Source: Verrucomicrobiaceae bacterium (GTDB taxonomy: Bacteria > Verrucomicrobiota > Verrucomicrobiae > Verrucomicrobiales > Akkermansiaceae). Taken from it: a stretch of 15,445 bases of DNA. Positions 12,829 to 15,445 of the stretch are shown in pieces (position 1 is the stretch's first letter; every line of letters starts with the position of its first letter). The position numbers were made by a program, and so were the translations under genes. The DNA is taken from NCBI GenBank assembly GCA_003820635.1, contig RPOS01000063.1, positions 1 through 15,445 of the forward strand. Direction: 5' to 3'. A model generated the notes under the pieces. It was not told the origin of the DNA and searched no databases. It was given only the letters and a program-made list of their open reading frames with translations.

Positions 12829-13503
12829 ATGGCGGTGTTTGACGAGTTGTGCCTGTGGTTGGATCCGGTGAAGCGTCCCGGGCCCGAGGCGATGGCGGTG
12901 GACGAGTGGCTGCTGGAAACGGCACGCGCCCCGGTGCTGCGGGTTTATGGCTGGCTGGGAAACTGGGGCAGCGTCGGCTATTTCGGCAAGGTCGCGGCAG
13001 CCACGGCCGCGTTTCCGGATATTGAGTGGGTCCGCCGTTGGAGTGGTGGCGGCACTGTGGATCACCGGGCGGACTGGACCTACACGGTGGTTGCGCCCGC
13101 CGAGTGCGGTCTTGCCCGGATGCGCGGGGCGGAGAGCTATCGGGAACTGCACGCGGCGCTTGCAGTGGCTTTGCAAGCGGAGGGAATCAATGCCCGGCTC
13201 AGCACGGGGCTGGATCAAACCGGCGCGGCGCTTTGTTTTGAAAATCCCGTGGGCCACGATCTGGTCGATTCCTGCGGCCGCAAGCTCGCCGGAGCCGGCC
13301 AGCGGCGGACCCGCATGGGATTGCTCCATCAGGGATCGGTGGCAGTGCTGTGCGATACCGCCGCCTCGACGCAACGGGCGCAGCGTCTGGCGGAATTTCT
13401 CTCAAAGCGCTGGCAGAGCGTGGATTTTCATCCGCCACGGGAGGAGATCCAGCTCAAGGTCCATGCCCGCTACGGCCGCGAGGCATGGACCGCGCGCTGT
13501 TAG
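12829..13503 (+). CDS. Lipoate-protein ligase / octanoyltransferase family protein (LipM-like)
   Basis: The 224-residue single-domain protein is of the BPL/LplA/LipB superfamily. Diagnostic motifs are RRWSGGGTVDH (69-79), CGRKLAGAGQRR (149-160, with conserved Lys152) and GLLHQGS (164-170), which bind the acyl-adenylate or acyl chain. It lacks the separate C-terminal domain of E. coli LplA. Cys136 in LCFENPVGHDLV lies about where LipM-type octanoyltransferases carry their acyl-bearing Cys, so transfer from acyl carrier protein is plausible. Ligase activity with free lipoate cannot be excluded. Either way the target would be Lys in lipoyl domains of 2-oxoacid dehydrogenases or GcvH. The start at 12829 fits the domain; no Shine-Dalgarno is visible. 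It is divergent from cbiX and convergent with the carboxypeptidase gene 20 bases away. Confidence 0.82.
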   Translation: MAVFDELCLWLDPVKRPGPEAMAVDEWLLETARAPVLRVYGWLGNWGSVGYFGKVAAATAAFPDIEWVRRWSGGGTVDHRADWTYTVVAPAECGLARMRGAESYRELHAALAVALQAEGINARLSTGLDQTGAALCFENPVGHDLVDSCGRKLAGAGQRRTRMGLLHQGSVAVLCDTAASTQRAQRLAEFLSKRWQSVDFHPPREEIQLKVHARYGREAWTARC

Positions 13504-13523
13504 ATGGGCAGGGTGGGGGACTC

Positions 13524-15026
13524 TCAGGGCGTTTCCGCCCGGATGAAGTCCAACAGATCGGCGCGGGTCTTGGCCAGATCGGGCGGATTGAGATAAAACA
13601 TGTGGCCACCGTCGTAAATGACACTGGAGATGTTCTTGCGAGCGCTGGGAGGCAAGTCCGGCAGGTGACGCAGGGAGTGCGCCACACCCTCCGGCGGAGT
13701 CGCCAAATCGGTATGGCCACCCATCACCAGCACCCGGAGGTGTGGGTTGTCCCGCATCGCCCTGGCCAGGCGGTCCGTCACGTTCACCACGGCGTTGCTG
13801 GTGTTCCAGCGCCATGGCTGGACTTTTCCATTCAGGATTTCATAGGGCTGGTCTTCCTTGTAGCCAAGATCCCGGCCCAGATAATCGAGCATGGCACTGG
13901 AAAACGCGCCGTAAACCAGTGCATAGGATGGATCGTAAGCCGGCGTCTGCTCCGCCTTGTCGGTGGCATCCCAGGCAACCCTCGCGTCGAAGCGGCCGAT
14001 GACTTTGCCCTCCGCCCGCAGCAACTCGCTGCGGAAAACAAACGGGCTGATCCGCAGATTGTGATCCAGCCACTTTTGCGCGGAAATGCCAGTGAACCGC
14101 GCGAGTTCCGCCGCCAGGGCGTTGCGCTCATCATCGCCCAGATCGCTGCCCTTGAGCAGGCCGGTGGCGTATCTGCCGAAGGAAAATCCCGTGCTCTCGC
14201 GGATCAGCGCCTCGCGCTCGCCGCTGATTTTTCCATGAAAATGCGCCGCTGCGGTGAATGCCGGCAGAAAAACCAGATGGGAAAGGTCATTGCCCGGAGC
14301 CGGCTGGATCGTCGCAAAATCGAGCAACGAGGAGAGTAGCACCACACCATTGAGGTGCATCCCATAACGGGATTGCAGGTGCTGGGCCAAACCCACCGAA
14401 CGGATGCCGCCGTAGGATTCGCCCAGCAGGTATTTCGGCGACGCCCAGCGGTCGTGCTCACTGATCCACCGGCGCACAAAGTCTCCCACCGACTCCACAT
14501 CCTCGTCCAAGCCGTGAAACTCAGCGGGCTTGACATCACTTTCCGCGCGGCTGTAGCCCGTGGATACGGGATCCACAAACACCAGATCGCACACATCCAG
14601 AATGCTCTGCGGATTGTCCGTCACCAGTAGCGGCGGCGGCGGCGCGGTGGTCCCGTCACCGGGGAGTTGGATGATTTTCGGTCCCAGCACGCCGATGTGA
14701 AGCCACACCGCCGATGAGCCCGGCCCGCCGTTGAAGGCGAACATCACCGGTCGCCGGGTGACATCCTTCACATCGCTGCGCTCGTAGCTGACGTGGAAAA
14801 TCGAGGCCCGCGCCTTGCCGTCCTCCTGCTTGAGCTGCAGCTTGCCGGTCGTCACCCGATACGGGATTTCCTTGCCGCCAATCGTCACCTTGGCCTCGCG
14901 AACCACGGCTTCCGGCGGCTTGGTGGAAGATGTTTCCTTGGCGGCCGATTCCTCCGCTTTCGGGGGTTCTGTTGCCGCGAAAACGACGGCTGCAAGACTG
15001 AAAAACAGGGAAGTGGTCAAACGCAT
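13524..15026 (-). CDS. Secreted serine carboxypeptidase, peptidase family S10
   Basis: The 500-residue exported protein begins MRLTTSLFFSLAAVVFAA, a signal peptide, then a Glu/Lys/Ser-rich spacer (19-40). The alpha/beta-hydrolase domain carries the S10 signatures: FNGGPGSS (98-105, oxyanion region), GESYGG (202-207) with nucleophile Ser204, Asp440 in GGHTDLATP and His475 in DGGHMFY. All three catalytic residues are present, so it should be active. S10 enzymes remove C-terminal residues from peptides, unusually at acidic pH. Here it would act in the periplasm or outside the cell, consistent with protein scavenging. Length is normal for bacterial members. The ATG at 15026 is the first codon of the signal peptide. 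It lies 68 bases downstream of the WYL regulator gene on the same strand and may be co-transcribed. Confidence 0.95.
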   Translation of the reverse strand: MRLTTSLFFSLAAVVFAATEPPKAEESAAKETSSTKPPEAVVREAKVTIGGKEIPYRVTTGKLQLKQEDGKARASIFHVSYERSDVKDVTRRPVMFAFNGGPGSSAVWLHIGVLGPKIIQLPGDGTTAPPPPLLVTDNPQSILDVCDLVFVDPVSTGYSRAESDVKPAEFHGLDEDVESVGDFVRRWISEHDRWASPKYLLGESYGGIRSVGLAQHLQSRYGMHLNGVVLLSSLLDFATIQPAPGNDLSHLVFLPAFTAAAHFHGKISGEREALIRESTGFSFGRYATGLLKGSDLGDDERNALAAELARFTGISAQKWLDHNLRISPFVFRSELLRAEGKVIGRFDARVAWDATDKAEQTPAYDPSYALVYGAFSSAMLDYLGRDLGYKEDQPYEILNGKVQPWRWNTSNAVVNVTDRLARAMRDNPHLRVLVMGGHTDLATPPEGVAHSLRHLPDLPPSARKNISSVIYDGGHMFYLNPPDLAKTRADLLDFIRAETP

Positions 15027-15094
15027 GGCCGGATTCTAACCGCAGAAAAAGGTTTGTCCATGAGTCAGGCAAAGCCAGCGCCAGCAAAAAATTC

Positions 15095-15445
15095 TCAGTC
15101 GCCGCCCATCGCCTTCACCTCATCGCGCACCATCCGCGCCAATTCAGGCGGGGCCAGCACTTTTGCCTGCCTGCCGAAGCCCAGCACCCAGCGCATGACC
15201 TCTTCCAGTCGGCCCACCTCAAACCGCACTTCCACCCGAGTGCCCTTCGTATTGAGCAACTGGAGTTCCTGCGTTGGGTGCCAGCGGCGCTCCTGGGCCA
15301 GCCTTGCCGCGTAGTTCTTCAGCTCCACCCGCACCAATTGCCGGGAATGGTCGCCAGCCACATTCCAGATACCGAACGACTGTTTCAGGTAAGCTCGCCC
15401 ATCAAAATCCGCCGGGCGATCAAAACGTTTGTTTGATATTTTCAG
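15095..15445 (-). CDS. WYL-domain transcriptional regulator, C-terminal part (N-terminus cut by window edge)
   Basis: The frame is open from the right edge to a stop at 15095, giving 116 residues. The visible part is the end of a WYL domain (YLKQSFGIWNVAGDHSRQLV, then VELKNYAARLAQERRWHPTQEL) followed by the WCX C-terminal extension (VEVRFEVGRLEEVMRWVLGFG, then AKVLAPPELARMVRDEV). This pattern is characteristic of HTH-WYL regulators, whose N-terminal DNA-binding domain would lie beyond the window. Such proteins sense nucleic-acid or small ligands and control DNA-damage, defence or metabolic genes. The GTG at 15361 is internal, not a start. It may regulate or be co-transcribed with the carboxypeptidase gene downstream. 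Confidence 0.87.
   Translation of the reverse strand: MKISNKRFDRPADFDGRAYLKQSFGIWNVAGDHSRQLVRVELKNYAARLAQERRWHPTQELQLLNTKGTRVEVRFEVGRLEEVMRWVLGFGRQAKVLAPPELARMVRDEVKAMGGD

Noticed and set aside
12739..13374. N-terminal extension of cbiX
   Set aside because: The extension is antisense to the lipoate-family gene, has no domain-like sequence, and the CbiX fold starts right after the ATG at 12738.
13350..14339. 329-residue open frame on the plus strand
   Set aside because: It overlaps the lipoate-family gene and lies antisense to the S10 peptidase, whose catalytic residues are all present. Composition is shadow-like.
1..15445. CRISPR array, tRNA, rRNA, transposase or integrase genes
   Set aside because: I looked for regularly spaced repeats, tRNA-like cloverleaf ends and mobile-element protein motifs and saw none; the only repeats are the short palindromic elements listed.

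Overview
The window is GC-rich, densely coded bacterial chromosome. Several features suggest a Verrucomicrobiota member of the Luteolibacter/Haloferula type (Verrucomicrobiaceae). These are the almost complete lack of Shine-Dalgarno sequences, the two-gene CbiX/DR2241-type set, several small secreted proteins of no known family, and short palindromic REP-like repeats. This placement is inferred from protein flavour; no rRNA or other marker gene is present. I see no tRNA, rRNA, CRISPR array, transposase or prophage gene.

Layout. 1-758 (-) is the N-terminal part of a secreted, helical, Ala-rich protein of unknown function, divergent from a small cytosolic protein of unknown function (1042-1536, +). 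1517-3705 (-) is a coupled pair: a MATE exporter followed by a secreted thermonuclease-fold protein with a ComEA-like helix-hairpin-helix tail. After a hairpin-rich intergenic region, 3852-6109 (+) is a coupled pair of the rRNA 2'-O-methyltransferase TlyA and a long nitronate-monooxygenase-like flavoprotein. 6358-7620 (+) is a RhlE-like DEAD-box RNA helicase with an altered motif II (DEVD) and a structured leader. 7621-7943 has no gene; it holds an inverted pair of REP-like palindromes and a large GC-rich hairpin.

7944-10349 (-) is a tight three-gene operon of secreted proteins that I cannot assign to any described function. Its upstream region shares three sequence blocks, in the same order, with the region upstream of the secreted-protein gene at 1-758, although the two lie about 9.6 kb apart. 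This suggests a common regulator and a dispersed secreted-protein regulon, and it is the best candidate for an undescribed system here.

10621-12738 (-) runs cbiX (two-domain sirohydrochlorin chelatase), a separate DR2241-type Cys-rich partner and a cyclophilin, ending at a strong intrinsic terminator (10537-10576). Divergent from cbiX is a lipoate/octanoate transferase-family gene (12829-13503, +). It converges on a secreted S10-family serine carboxypeptidase (13524-15026, -). The right edge (15095-15445, -) holds the C-terminal part of a WYL-domain regulator.

Working together: the cbiX/DR2241 pair points to tetrapyrrole metallation (siroheme or cobalamin). TlyA and the helicase act on ribosomal and other RNA. 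The secreted nuclease, carboxypeptidase and unknown exported proteins act outside the cytoplasm. Translational coupling by 4-base stop/start overlaps occurs three times (at 2356, 4661 and 9026).
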